A DNA stretch of 34,865 nt from an uncultured Ruminococcus sp. (lineage in GTDB: Bacteria > Bacillota > Clostridia > Oscillospirales > Acutalibacteraceae): contig CACZYF010000035.1 in the NCBI GenBank assembly GCA_902785355.1, positions 1 through 34,865 on the forward strand, given 5' to 3'. The position numbers were made by a program, and so were the translations under genes. Below, in pieces: positions 6,751 to 14,392 of this stretch (within the stretch, counting starts at the first letter, position 1; every line of letters starts with the position of its first letter). Under the pieces are notes generated by a model. The model saw only the letters and a program-made list of their open reading frames with translations. It ran no database searches and was not told the origin of the DNA.

Positions 6751-7118
6751 TGCATGAGCTCGGTATCGTAGTCAAGGTGCTCGATCAGGTCGATGAGGTC
6801 GCCGCGGAGTATAAGGCGCAGAAGATCCTCAAGGTCACCATGGAGGTAGGCGAGGTCAGCACCATCGTGCCCGATCTGTTCACAGACGCCTTTGACTGGG
6901 CGAAGAAAAAGACCCGCTTCGCACAGGAAGCGGAGCTCGAGATGATCATCATCGAGGGACGGACGTACTGTGAAGGCTGCGGCGAGACCTACAGAACCAC
7001 CGAGCACGGGAAGAAGTGCCCTTACTGCGGGAGCCGCGAGACCTATCTTCTCACGGGCGATCAGGTGATTATCAAGAATATCGCGGCGGTCTTCGGCGAT
7101 GAAGACGGCGAGACATAA
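6750..7118 (+). CDS. hypA: HypA-family nickel metallochaperone
   Basis: 122 residues; the start overlaps the preceding stop (TAATG). HypA hands nickel to its client together with HypB. Seen: the invariant N-terminus MHEL with nickel ligand His2, an acidic middle, and a structural zinc site C74-x2-C77 and C90-x2-C93. The length is normal (about 115 in the family), with a slightly longer acidic tail (GDEDGE). Being last in an operon with two hypB genes and an oxidoreductase supports one joint metal-delivery job. A strong hairpin follows 18 bases after the stop. Confidence 0.93.
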   Translation: MHELGIVVKVLDQVDEVAAEYKAQKILKVTMEVGEVSTIVPDLFTDAFDWAKKKTRFAQEAELEMIIIEGRTYCEGCGETYRTTEHGKKCPYCGSRETYLLTGDQVIIKNIAAVFGDEDGET

Positions 7119-7136
7119 AGCTTCATATTATTAAGA

Positions 7137-7166
7137 AAACGGCAGTTCCGCGCGGAACTGCCGTTT
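7137..7166. terminator. Perfect 15-bp palindrome, bidirectional terminator
   Basis: AAACGGCAGTTCCGC is followed directly by its exact reverse complement, with A/T tracts on both sides. It lies between the convergent hypA and CPBP protease genes and probably ends both. Confidence 0.8.
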
Positions 7167-7185
7167 CGATTTATCTGCATATTTC

Positions 7186-8127
7186 TTATTTGTCTGCGGG
7201 AACGGGGACAGGCTGTGCGCGACGGGAGATCTTCGCGTTGAACTGCGCCGCGTCGTCCTTCTTGACCTTATCGAACCAGCCGAGCTTCTTCTTCGCAAAG
7301 ACGAGGAAGCCGATGTACAGACCCATGCAGCAGACGGTCATAACCATAGAGAAAACATCGACCTGCGATCGGATAGCGCCGAAGCCGAAGCCCGCGAACA
7401 GGAACGCCGCGAGGTTGTTGACCGTGTGCGCCGCGCAGCTCGCTTCAAGTCCGTTGGTGACGACCGTACAGATACCCAGGGCGATACCCGTCACTGAAAT
7501 GGAGATCACGCCGACGAGGTTGTACGGGTGCCCGGCGGCGAAGAGGATCGTCTGCAGAATGATCGGTATGACCGGGATCCTGATCCACGAGCCGAACGCC
7601 TGCATGATCAGTCCGCGGAAGATGTATTCCTCGGCAAAGCACTGCAGCGGAACAAGGATGACGCATAGGATGATTCCGATCACGGTAAAGCGGATGTTGC
7701 CGGTCGCCTTTTCGGTGAGCAGCGTCTGGACGGTCAGCGGAATCCCGATGCATACCAGCGCGCCGGCAAGCGTTTTGAAGAACACGCCGAAGTCGAAGCC
7801 GCCGCGGGAGGATGAGTAGGATGAAAAGCTGCGACTGTTGACGATACGGTTGCCGATCAGCAGCGCAGGCAGAAAGACAGCGACGCTGCCGAGCGAGATG
7901 ATCGCGCCGTGAATCGTGTAGACGTCCATCGTGTTATATCCGCCGTTGATCATCTTGAGGACGTCATAGCCCTGCCTTGCGCCGATAACTGTGCCGATCA
8001 GGGTAACACCGAAACTGAATAATAAACAGAATACAATCGTCAGAAGCCCGACCAGCAGCGGCTTGTACCACTTGTACGGTGTGAACTGCTTGGGGTAGGT
8101 AAGGTATGCGGGTACGTTTGACTGCAT
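7186..8127 (-). CDS. CPBP (CAAX/Abi) family intramembrane metalloprotease
   Basis: 313 residues from ATG 8127 (protein begins MQSNVPAYLT). This start is chosen because AGGAG lies nine bases upstream and because the reading further upstream, to 8199, runs into the predicted -10 box. Polytopic membrane protein with about eight hydrophobic segments. The family motifs are intact: EEYIFR (Glu166, Glu167, Arg171), His200 in GHPYN, and HTVNN (His234, Asn238), which form the metal-dependent active site in this clan. Bacterial members process peptides, confer self-immunity to bacteriocins or act as scaffolds; nothing nearby decides which. The tail is basic and Pro-rich (ISRRAQPVPVPADK). Single gene with its own promoter. 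Confidence 0.9.
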   Translation of the reverse strand: MQSNVPAYLTYPKQFTPYKWYKPLLVGLLTIVFCLLFSFGVTLIGTVIGARQGYDVLKMINGGYNTMDVYTIHGAIISLGSVAVFLPALLIGNRIVNSRSFSSYSSSRGGFDFGVFFKTLAGALVCIGIPLTVQTLLTEKATGNIRFTVIGIILCVILVPLQCFAEEYIFRGLIMQAFGSWIRIPVIPIILQTILFAAGHPYNLVGVISISVTGIALGICTVVTNGLEASCAAHTVNNLAAFLFAGFGFGAIRSQVDVFSMVMTVCCMGLYIGFLVFAKKKLGWFDKVKKDDAAQFNAKISRRAQPVPVPADK

Positions 8128-8190
8128 TTTTATCATCTCCTGATTTATCTTTTTCATATGGATTTGCATTACAACCGGAGCTATACGGCT

Positions 8191-8219
8191 ATCATACAAA
8201 AAATCCCGCCGTTTATCAA
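8191..8219 (-). promoter_or_regulatory. Promoter of the CPBP protease gene
   Basis: Reading leftward, TTGATA (8219-8214) and TATGAT (8196-8191) are separated by 17 bases. The -35 box lies inside a copy of the dispersed 20-bp repeat (8212-8232). Confidence 0.6.
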
Positions 8220-8232
8220 GGATTAGTATAAG
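8212..8232 (+). repeat. Dispersed intergenic repeat, copy a
   Basis: TTTATCAAGGATTAGTATAA followed by G. One of six related copies with consensus TATYAAGGATTAGTATWAG, all outside genes. Confidence 0.65.
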
Positions 8233-8305
8233 GTTACGGAGAATCTACAAAACCGGATCGATATGATAACCGGGGTTCGGTAGAACATAAACGCCGCAAC
8301 GGACA

Positions 8306-8329
8306 GGGCACGACCTCTCGGCCGTGCCC
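8306..8329 (-). terminator. GC-rich hairpin after the 8348-8950 gene
   Basis: GGGCACG-CC pairs with GG-CGTGCCC around TCTC. There is no T-run behind it on the minus strand, so termination is only possible, not certain. Confidence 0.4.
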
Positions 8330-8347
8330 GAATGGTTCGATGTCAGC

Positions 8348-8950
8348 TCAAACGACGAAAACGTTGAGGTTTTTGTCGATGGTGAGGTTGAAGGCAGCGG
8401 CGGACTCTACACCGTTGGCGATATCATATTTCAGCTCAACGTGAGAGGTGCCGGGCTTCAGACCGCAGAACTCGAAGTTGTACTGGTTCTTGGTCTTATT
8501 GAAGTCGCAGCGGATCATAACGTTGTCGTTGTCGACGCTGCCGTGCCAGCGGAAGCCGTCGGTGGTTTTGCCGGGAACGAAGAAGCGGTAGGAGTTGCCG
8601 TTGTTCTTGGGAGCGACATTCTTGATATCGGTGTAAACGCTCTCACCGTTAACGGTGTCGAGACGGTAGTACGGATCGAGCTTGTTGTCGATGTCGCCCT
8701 TCTGATCTGTAACGATGGTTTTGCCGTCGGAGAGCGCCTTGGTGTCCGCCTTGGCGGAGATTGCGGGTGTAGGTGCGGGATCGTTGGGATTCGGTGTGTT
8801 CATGGTGTTGGCAATCAGCGCGCCTGCCGCGGTCACGGCGACCAGCGCTGCGACGGTCACGCCCATGAGGATCCTTTTCTTGTAAGCCTTGAGTTTTCTC
8901 GTTACGATGAAGCCTGTGATTGTGTTGGTGAAAGTGTTTGTGTTAGTCAT
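8348..8950 (-). CDS. Membrane-anchored exported protein, paralogue of the 1-734 gene
   Basis: 200 residues, starting at ATG 8950 behind AGGAGGGA (8958-8965). N-terminus MTNTNTFTNT, a basic patch (RKLKAYKKR), one membrane segment (about 28-50), a Pro/Asn/Thr linker, then a domain of about 110 residues with VNGESVYTDIK, PGKTTDGFRWHGS, NKTKNQYNFEFCGLKPG and an all-beta ending NLNVFVV. The C-terminal domain matches the start of the corresponding domain in the 1-734 protein; here the Ala/Lys stalk is absent. The pattern (a strand-rich domain with GLKPGTSHVELKY) looks like a beta-sandwich outside the membrane. No enzyme motif seen. The promoter and leader are near copies of those of its paralogue, so the two are probably co-regulated. 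Confidence 0.85.
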   Translation of the reverse strand: MTNTNTFTNTITGFIVTRKLKAYKKRILMGVTVAALVAVTAAGALIANTMNTPNPNDPAPTPAISAKADTKALSDGKTIVTDQKGDIDNKLDPYYRLDTVNGESVYTDIKNVAPKNNGNSYRFFVPGKTTDGFRWHGSVDNDNVMIRCDFNKTKNQYNFEFCGLKPGTSHVELKYDIANGVESAAAFNLTIDKNLNVFVV

Positions 8951-9076
8951 TTTTTTTCCCTCCTGAAAATTTTGATTTTTATTAAATGACTGTTTTTGCT
9001 TTCCGCCGAAGATTCTTTATATTCAGCAGTCCTTCTGTTCGGCGGCTTGGGTCAGGCTTTAAGCTTGTTCCCTTGA
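8951..9076 (-). promoter_or_regulatory. Conserved, probably structured 5' leader (copy 2)
   Basis: Near copy of the leader at 735-862. The CCGCCG/CGGCGG stem is longer here (CCGCCGAA at 9045-9038 with TTCGGCGG at 9010-9003), and the small promoter-proximal hairpin keeps its pairing through a G-C to A-U change relative to copy 1. Confidence 0.5.
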
Positions 9077-9081
9077 CTGTG

Positions 9082-9121
9082 GCTATAGCATAACACACCC
9101 ACTATGACAACAGTATGACAA
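9082..9121 (-). promoter_or_regulatory. Promoter with tandem TTGTCATA operator (copy 2)
   Basis: TTGTCA at 9110-9105 and TATAGC at 9087-9082 with a 17-base spacer; TTGTCATA is repeated at 9121-9114 and 9110-9103, 11 bp apart. It differs from copy 1 at one base of the spacer. Confidence 0.6.
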
Positions 9122-9167
9122 AAAACGAGGGAATTATATAATTCTTAAAATTTTTTCAAAAAACAGG

Positions 9168-9194
9168 TTTTTATTAAGGACTAGTATTAGTATA
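9168..9194 (+). repeat. Dispersed intergenic repeat, copy b
   Basis: Contains TTATTAAGGACTAGTATTAG and a further TATAA. It shares about 24 bases, including GGTTTTTATTAAGG, with copy d at 18648-18673 read on the other strand. Confidence 0.65.
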
Positions 9195-9231
9195 AAAAAA
9201 GCGAGAACCGATCCGGGGAGGATCGGTTCTC
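9194..9231 (-). terminator. Intrinsic terminator of the EndoU operon
   Basis: GAGAACCGATC (9203-9213) pairs with GATCGGTTCTC (9221-9231), followed on the minus strand by a run of seven T (9200-9194). Confidence 0.85.
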
Positions 9232-9247
9232 AGGCTTAGAGGAATTT

Positions 9248-9619
9248 TTAATGATGATGCTCGTGCTTATGATTATGCTTGAGCAACGCCATCTTTTCTT
9301 TTACCTTGATTTCACGCAGCGCGTAGATATAGTCGAGCAGAACGGTCTTAAAATCCCCGGTGCCGATTTCAAGCTCGCGATCGTCGTTGTCGTTAGTGAT
9401 TTTGCAGGTATCTTTGTTGATCTCGAGCGTAAAGGCGTTTCCCGTAAAGCGCTCCGATTCGGACATTCCTAAATCCACGTCGTTCGTTGCGGATAAGATC
9501 TCTCGTCTAAAGCTTCTTTCCGCAAGCAGAAATTCACCCAGCAGGCTGTAGCTTTCATCCTCGAAAACTACATACGGGACAGGACGCTTGTGCTCGGTTA
9601 TTTTGATCTCGTAATTCAT
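9248..9619 (-). CDS. Small protein coupled to the EndoU lipoprotein; candidate immunity protein
   Basis: 123 residues, cytoplasmic by sequence (no signal peptide or membrane segment). It starts two bases after the stop of the EndoU gene and its AAGGAG lies inside that gene, so translation is coupled. Seen: an acidic, mixed alpha/beta protein (YVVFEDESYSLLGEFLLAE, then NAFTLEINKDTCKITNDNDD) and a His-rich tail KHNHKHEHHH that could bind metal. Family not firmly recognised; there is a loose resemblance to small immunity-like or YacL-type proteins. Its place directly after an RNase gene suggests it neutralises the RNase, but an anchored lipoprotein partner makes this uncertain. The window also encodes nickel chaperones, so a metal role for the His tail is an alternative. 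Confidence 0.8.
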   Translation of the reverse strand: MNYEIKITEHKRPVPYVVFEDESYSLLGEFLLAERSFRREILSATNDVDLGMSESERFTGNAFTLEINKDTCKITNDNDDRELEIGTGDFKTVLLDYIYALREIKVKEKMALLKHNHKHEHHH

Positions 9620-9621
9620 AA

Positions 9622-10233
9622 TCAGTCTCCTTCATAAATCGGGAACGCGGTGGTGATTCTTTTGCTTGAGTCGAGGTACATATCGATTTCTATATCGCCG
9701 CAGTAGCCGATCCATAACGAGCCCTTCGGGTTACTTGGATTGTTGATCGCGTCGTCATAGGCGGTGTTGATCGCGTCTACGATCTGCTGGGGCGTCCAGC
9801 TCTCGGGGTAAAAGGAGCTGAATCCGTTTTTCTTGATTCCGCTGACCTCGACCTTTCCCGTGAACACACCGTTTTCATCTTCATCCGACCGTGTTCCTTC
9901 AATGATCCTTCCCTTGCTGTCCTTCACCAATGTGCAGTGATAACCCGTCGCTTTACCCTTGCTGTTGATCGTACCGTCAAAGATATGCTCCAGCGTTTTT
10001 TTGGCGAAGCGCTCGGTGTTTTTCAGCTTTTTGATATCCGCCATCGTGTACGACGCCTCGGCGGTCTTTTCGGCGGCTTGCGTCGGTTGGAGCCTCTCGG
10101 CGTCCTGTGAGGAGGAAACGGCGGTCTTTTCCGGATTCTCCATGATCTCCGTTATCTGTGTATTACAGCCCGCAGTGATCGCCAACAGCATCACGATGAA
10201 GACTGCCGCGATCAGCCTTTTCAAATTATTCAA
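9622..10233 (-). CDS. Lipoprotein with bacterial EndoU ribonuclease domain
   Basis: 203 residues from a TTG start (10231-10233) behind AGGGGTGA. Signal peptide with lipobox TAGC (Cys23), a Ser/Thr/Glu linker to about residue 65, then an EndoU domain (about 66-203). EndoU enzymes are metal-stimulated or metal-independent RNases with two catalytic His and a Lys. Seen: H83 in LEHIFDG, H99 in GYHC, K134/K135 in GIKKNG, then SSFYPESW (139-146), the helix QQIVDAINTAYDDA and the ending TTAFPIYEGD, all fitting the bacterial toxin-type EndoU pattern. In polymorphic toxins this domain sits at the end of large secreted proteins; here it stands alone on a lipid anchor. Promoter at 10264-10292; coupled to the 9248 gene. 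Confidence 0.85.
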   Translation of the reverse strand: MNNLKRLIAAVFIVMLLAITAGCNTQITEIMENPEKTAVSSSQDAERLQPTQAAEKTAEASYTMADIKKLKNTERFAKKTLEHIFDGTINSKGKATGYHCTLVKDSKGRIIEGTRSDEDENGVFTGKVEVSGIKKNGFSSFYPESWTPQQIVDAINTAYDDAINNPSNPKGSLWIGYCGDIEIDMYLDSSKRITTAFPIYEGD

Positions 10234-10263
10234 AAAATCACCCCTGACGGATAAGATACCTCT

Positions 10264-10292
10264 ATCCTAACACATCCGAATCCGATTGTAAA
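10264..10292 (-). promoter_or_regulatory. Promoter of the EndoU operon
   Basis: Reading leftward, TTTACA (10292-10287) and TAGGAT (10269-10264) with a 17-base spacer. Confidence 0.6.
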
Positions 10293-10374
10293 TAAGGGGA
10301 TGACAGATTCGCTTATCTGTTTGTCGAAATGAAGAAAAATTTCTCTTATTTATCAAAAGAATCGCTGTTTTTTG

Positions 10375-10403
10375 TTGACATGCGAATCTCGGTTTTGTAT
10401 TAT
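10375..10403 (+). promoter_or_regulatory. Promoter of the c-di-GMP gene pair
   Basis: Consensus TTGACA at 10375-10380, a 17-base spacer and TATTAT at 10398-10403. The first gene starts about 42 bases later. Confidence 0.75.
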
Positions 10404-10444
10404 AAAATAAGAGCAAATACCCGAAATAAAAACTCGGAGTGCAA

Positions 10445-13036
10445 ATGATGAAAAGGTATGTATTCAGTGACGCCGAACGAACGGCTCTGGAGAAGCTGCG
10501 CGTTCCTCTCGCAGTCTATCAGTTTTTGAACAAGCGGGTCGTGACGATTCTGGTTTCCGACGGTTTTGTCGAGCTGCTGGGCTATGAGAGCAGAGAAAAA
10601 ACGATCTATGCGATGGATAACAATATGTACGAGGATACCCATCCCGACGACAAGTCGCGCATTTCCGACGCGGCGGTGAGATTTGCCGTAAACGGAGGCG
10701 GATATAACGTCGTTTACCGTTCGCGTTCCGTTAAGGACGGCGACTACCGGATCCTGCATGCGATCGGTGAGCACGTTTATACCGAGGACGGCACACGGCT
10801 TGCGTACGTCTGGTATATGGATGAGGGTCTGTATTCCGATCAGAGTCACAATAAGCTGCTTGCGGAAGGCTTCGACATCCGCCGCGCGATCCGGGATAAG
10901 AGCGAGTCGGAGAACAGCAGCTATGATGTGCTGACCGGTCTGCCCACGATGTCCTATTTTATTGATCTCGTCAACCAGTGGCGGCGCGATCACAGGGGCG
11001 GTAACGGCAGTATGGCGGTCGTGTACATCAACCTGAGCGGTATGAAGCACTATAACAGCCAATTCGGCTTTGCAGAAGGAGATAATCTTCTGAGGCGGTT
11101 TGCACTGATCCTCGAGAGACAGTTCGGACATGAAAACTGCAGCCGCTTCAGTTCCGATCATTTCTGCGTATTCACCCCGACAAACGGATTGGAAGAAAGA
11201 CTCGAGCAAGTTTTTACCGTATTTAAAAAGGATAAAGCGGGTCCCTCGCTGCCCGTGCGCGTCGGCATCTATCCCGAGATCTACGGCATCCTCGGCGTCA
11301 GCTCCGAGTGTGACCGCGCCAAATACGCCTGCGATCTCCTGATAAACACTCGTATCTCCGACTTCCGGTATTATGAAAAATCCATGTTGGCTCAGTCACA
11401 AAAGCGCCATTACTATATCGATAATCTGAATCGCGCGATCAAGGAAGGGTGGATCCAGGTTCACTACCAGCCCATCATCCGCACCGCGAACCGCCGCGTC
11501 AGTGATGAAGAAGCGCTGGCGCGCTGGAACGATCCCGTCCGGGGAATGATCCCTCCGAGCGAGTTTATCCCCGTGCTGGAGGAAGCTAAGCTGATCTACA
11601 AGCTGGATCTCTGTGTTCTGGAGCAGGTTCTTGAGAAGATCAAGATACAGGAGCGGGAGGGGCTGTATGTGGTGCCGACCTCTATCAACCTGTCGCGCTC
11701 GGATTTTGACGCCTGTGATATTGTCGAGGAGGTCCGCCGTCGCGTTGACGCCGCCGGCGTCAGCCGCAGTCTCATCAATATCGAGGTGACGGAGAGCACG
11801 ATCGGCAAGGACTTTGACTATATGAAGTCACAGATCATCCGTTTCCGAGAGCTTGGCTTCCACGTTTGGATGGACGATTTCGGCAACGGCTATTCTGCGC
11901 TCGATACGCTGCACAGCATCCATTTTGACCTGATCAAATTTGATATGTTTTTTATGAAGCAGTTCGCCGACGGCGATAAGAGCCGGATCCTTTTGACCGA
12001 ACTGATCCGCATGGCGATCTCGCTGGGGGTGGATACGATCTGCGAGGGCGTTGAGACCGAGGAACAGGTGGCGTTCCTACAGGAGGTCGGCTGTACGATG
12101 ATGCAGGGCTTCTATTTCTGCCGCCCGATCCCGATGGACGCCATCCTCGACCGCTACCGCACCGGTACTCAGATCGGCTTTGAAAATCCCGAAGAATCCG
12201 ACTACTACGCCGCGATCGGTAAGATCAATCTATATGACCTCGCCATCCTCTCCAACGACGACGAGGAGGTGTTCGAGCATTATTTCAACACGATCCCGAT
12301 GGCGATCTTCGAGTCGACCGAAGAATCGCTTGTGCTGGTGCGCTGTAACTCCACCTATCGTTCACTGATGGTCAGGCAGCACGGCAGGCTCCCGATCGGT
12401 CTTGCTTTGAACTTCGAAAAGGGCGACGGCGTTACAAGCCGAACCTTCTTGAACGCAATACGCGAGTGTGTGAACAAGGGCAGCAAGATGCTCCTGGAGG
12501 AGCGGCACTCCGACGGCACCGTGAGTCAGATCTTTTTGAAGAATATCGCCGTCAACCCTGTTACCGGCGCCAGCGCGATCGCGGTCGCGGTGCTTGCGAT
12601 CACCCCTTCCGATAACAGACCTGTTTCCTTTACCCATCTCGCCAGAGCGCTGACCTCCGATTATCTCACCGTGTACTACGCCAATGTCCGCACGGGACGG
12701 TTTGTAGAATATAGGGGCAGCGATGAGCTCGACGAGCCGGAGGCGGAGCGCTTCGGCGACGACTTCTTCGAATCTATCCGCAGCACGGCGCGCGAGAGGG
12801 TCGCGCCCGAGGATATCGAGCCTCTTCTCGCAGCATTGACCAAAGAGAACATCATGCGCTCGATAGAAGAGATGGGATCGTTCGTCCTTTTCTTCAAGGC
12901 GAAGGTATTTGGCAAGATGAAGCCCGTCAATCTCAAGGCGGTGCGTATCAAGCACGACCGGGATCATATCATCCTCGGTCTGAGAGAAAAGATAGAATTG
13001 ACCGAAGCTGAGGCACAAGAAAACGAGCGGGGGTAA
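10445..13036 (+). CDS. PAS - degenerate GGDEF - EAL c-di-GMP phosphodiesterase
   Basis: About 863 residues; ATG 10445 or 10448 is preferred over the in-frame GTG at 10439 because GGAG (10436-10439) covers that GTG. Order: PAS-like domain (about 10-125), GGDEF-type domain (about 155-310), EAL domain (about 320-570), then two more sensor-like alpha/beta regions to the end. The GGDEF signature has become SSDHF (236-240), so diguanylate cyclase activity is unlikely. The EAL domain looks active: EAL (356-358), INLS, EVTES, DDFGNGYS (477-484), the Lys in DLIKFD, EGVETEEQ and QGFYFCRP. Expected reaction: c-di-GMP to pGpG, perhaps controlled by GTP at the dead GGDEF domain. It has no membrane segment. 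The next gene, an intact diguanylate cyclase, starts five bases after the stop. Confidence 0.9.
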   Translation: MMKRYVFSDAERTALEKLRVPLAVYQFLNKRVVTILVSDGFVELLGYESREKTIYAMDNNMYEDTHPDDKSRISDAAVRFAVNGGGYNVVYRSRSVKDGDYRILHAIGEHVYTEDGTRLAYVWYMDEGLYSDQSHNKLLAEGFDIRRAIRDKSESENSSYDVLTGLPTMSYFIDLVNQWRRDHRGGNGSMAVVYINLSGMKHYNSQFGFAEGDNLLRRFALILERQFGHENCSRFSSDHFCVFTPTNGLEERLEQVFTVFKKDKAGPSLPVRVGIYPEIYGILGVSSECDRAKYACDLLINTRISDFRYYEKSMLAQSQKRHYYIDNLNRAIKEGWIQVHYQPIIRTANRRVSDEEALARWNDPVRGMIPPSEFIPVLEEAKLIYKLDLCVLEQVLEKIKIQEREGLYVVPTSINLSRSDFDACDIVEEVRRRVDAAGVSRSLINIEVTESTIGKDFDYMKSQIIRFRELGFHVWMDDFGNGYSALDTLHSIHFDLIKFDMFFMKQFADGDKSRILLTELIRMAISLGVDTICEGVETEEQVAFLQEVGCTMMQGFYFCRPIPMDAILDRYRTGTQIGFENPEESDYYAAIGKINLYDLAILSNDDEEVFEHYFNTIPMAIFESTEESLVLVRCNSTYRSLMVRQHGRLPIGLALNFEKGDGVTSRTFLNAIRECVNKGSKMLLEERHSDGTVSQIFLKNIAVNPVTGASAIAVAVLAITPSDNRPVSFTHLARALTSDYLTVYYANVRTGRFVEYRGSDELDEPEAERFGDDFFESIRSTARERVAPEDIEPLLAALTKENIMRSIEEMGSFVLFFKAKVFGKMKPVNLKAVRIKHDRDHIILGLREKIELTEAEAQENERG

Positions 13037-13041
13037 GTCTA

Positions 13042-14283
13042 ATGTCATATTCTATCATCGGGATCATTGCGATTATGGTTCATCTGATCATCAACCGTGA
13101 TATGCTGTGGCATTACAGCGACTATACCGACGTCCCCGCCTACAAGGAATACCGCGAGTATATCCTCGGTATGCTGTTCTTCTGCGTGACGGATGTACTG
13201 TGGGGCTTTTTGAATGACCTCGGGGCGATTGTGCCGCTTTACGCGGTGACTGTCCTCTACTTCACCACCATGATGGCGGGCTTTCTGCTGTGGACGCGGT
13301 ATGTCGCCGCCTATATGGAGGGCGACGGACACAGTGTGTTCAGACGTATCCTCTTTGCGGCGGGGATCGTGTTCTTCTCCTGTGAGATCGTGATCCTTAT
13401 CATCAATTTTTTTGTCCCCATCCAGTTTTATTATGACGTAAACGGCGTCTATCACGCCGGCGGCGCGCGCTATGCGACGCTGGCGATGCAGGTCGTGCTG
13501 TTCCTCGTCACGTCGGTCTATACCTTTGTGATGAAGTCGTCGAGTAAGAGCGCGACCGGGCGGCTTCGACGTTCTGTCGGTATGTTCGGTATCCTGATGG
13601 CGGCGCTGATCGTTATGCAGCTCTATTATCCGATGCTGCCGCTGTATTCCATCGGCTACCTGCTCAGCAGCTGTATGCTCCATTCCTTCGTTGTAGAGGA
13701 GGAGAAGGACGAGTATCGCAAGAGCCTGAAAGAAATGCTGGATCGCACCAAGCAGCAGAGCCTCGAGCTCGGCGACGCAAGGCGCAAGATCTATACCGAT
13801 CCGATGACCGGCGTCGGCAGCAAGCAGGCGTATATGGAGAATGTCAACGCGCTCGACGCCCTGATCCGCGACGGCAAATCCGAAGAATTCGCGGTGATCG
13901 TGTTCGACGTCAATAATCTGAAGACCATCAACGATACCCTGGGGCATGATACCGGGGACGTCTATATCTATAATGCATCGATGCTGATCTGTGAGTTCTT
14001 TGACAGCTGTCCCGTTTACCGCATCGGCGGCGATGAATTCGTCGTGATCGTACAGGGTGAGCCCTATCAGAGCCGCCGTAAGCAGCTCGCTGCCTTTGAA
14101 GCGCAGATGGACAGCAATAATGGCTCCGATAAGGTCGTGGTGTCCTCGGGGATGTCCGCGTATCAGCGCGGCTCCGATACGCGCTATCTCGCGGTTTTTG
14201 AGCGTGCCGATCAGCAGATGTATAAGCGCAAGCGTAAGCTTAAGAAATGCGCGGGAGTCAGCCCCGGCAGAATCCGCTCCTGA
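13042..14283 (+). CDS. Seven-TM membrane diguanylate cyclase (GGDEF)
   Basis: 413 residues. Seven hydrophobic segments fill residues 1-225, followed by a short coiled linker (EEKDEYRKSLKEMLDRTKQQ) and a GGDEF domain (about 245-400) with the start motif DPMTGVGSK, FDVNNLKTINDTLGHDTGD and an intact RIGGDEF (GGDEF at 329-333). It should therefore make c-di-GMP from two GTP at the inner face of the membrane. No RxxD inhibitory site is seen at the usual place before GGDEF. The operon partner upstream has a working EAL and a dead GGDEF domain, so the pair gives one enzyme for synthesis and one for breakdown. The 7TM part is the likely signal receiver; its ligand is unknown. Confidence 0.9.
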   Translation: MSYSIIGIIAIMVHLIINRDMLWHYSDYTDVPAYKEYREYILGMLFFCVTDVLWGFLNDLGAIVPLYAVTVLYFTTMMAGFLLWTRYVAAYMEGDGHSVFRRILFAAGIVFFSCEIVILIINFFVPIQFYYDVNGVYHAGGARYATLAMQVVLFLVTSVYTFVMKSSSKSATGRLRRSVGMFGILMAALIVMQLYYPMLPLYSIGYLLSSCMLHSFVVEEEKDEYRKSLKEMLDRTKQQSLELGDARRKIYTDPMTGVGSKQAYMENVNALDALIRDGKSEEFAVIVFDVNNLKTINDTLGHDTGDVYIYNASMLICEFFDSCPVYRIGGDEFVVIVQGEPYQSRRKQLAAFEAQMDSNNGSDKVVVSSGMSAYQRGSDTRYLAVFERADQQMYKRKRKLKKCAGVSPGRIRS

Positions 14284-14392
14284 GCGGGACGGTATCTGCC
14301 GTCGATCGGTGAATCATACCGAATCCGGGTCGTTATCTTCAGCAACCGAAAGAAATAATAGACTACTGTAATAATCAGAAAGGGATAGAATA

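Noticed and set aside
8127-8199. Longer start for the CPBP protease
   Set aside because: The extension runs through a promoter and lacks a ribosome binding site, while ATG 8127 has AGGAG at good spacing.
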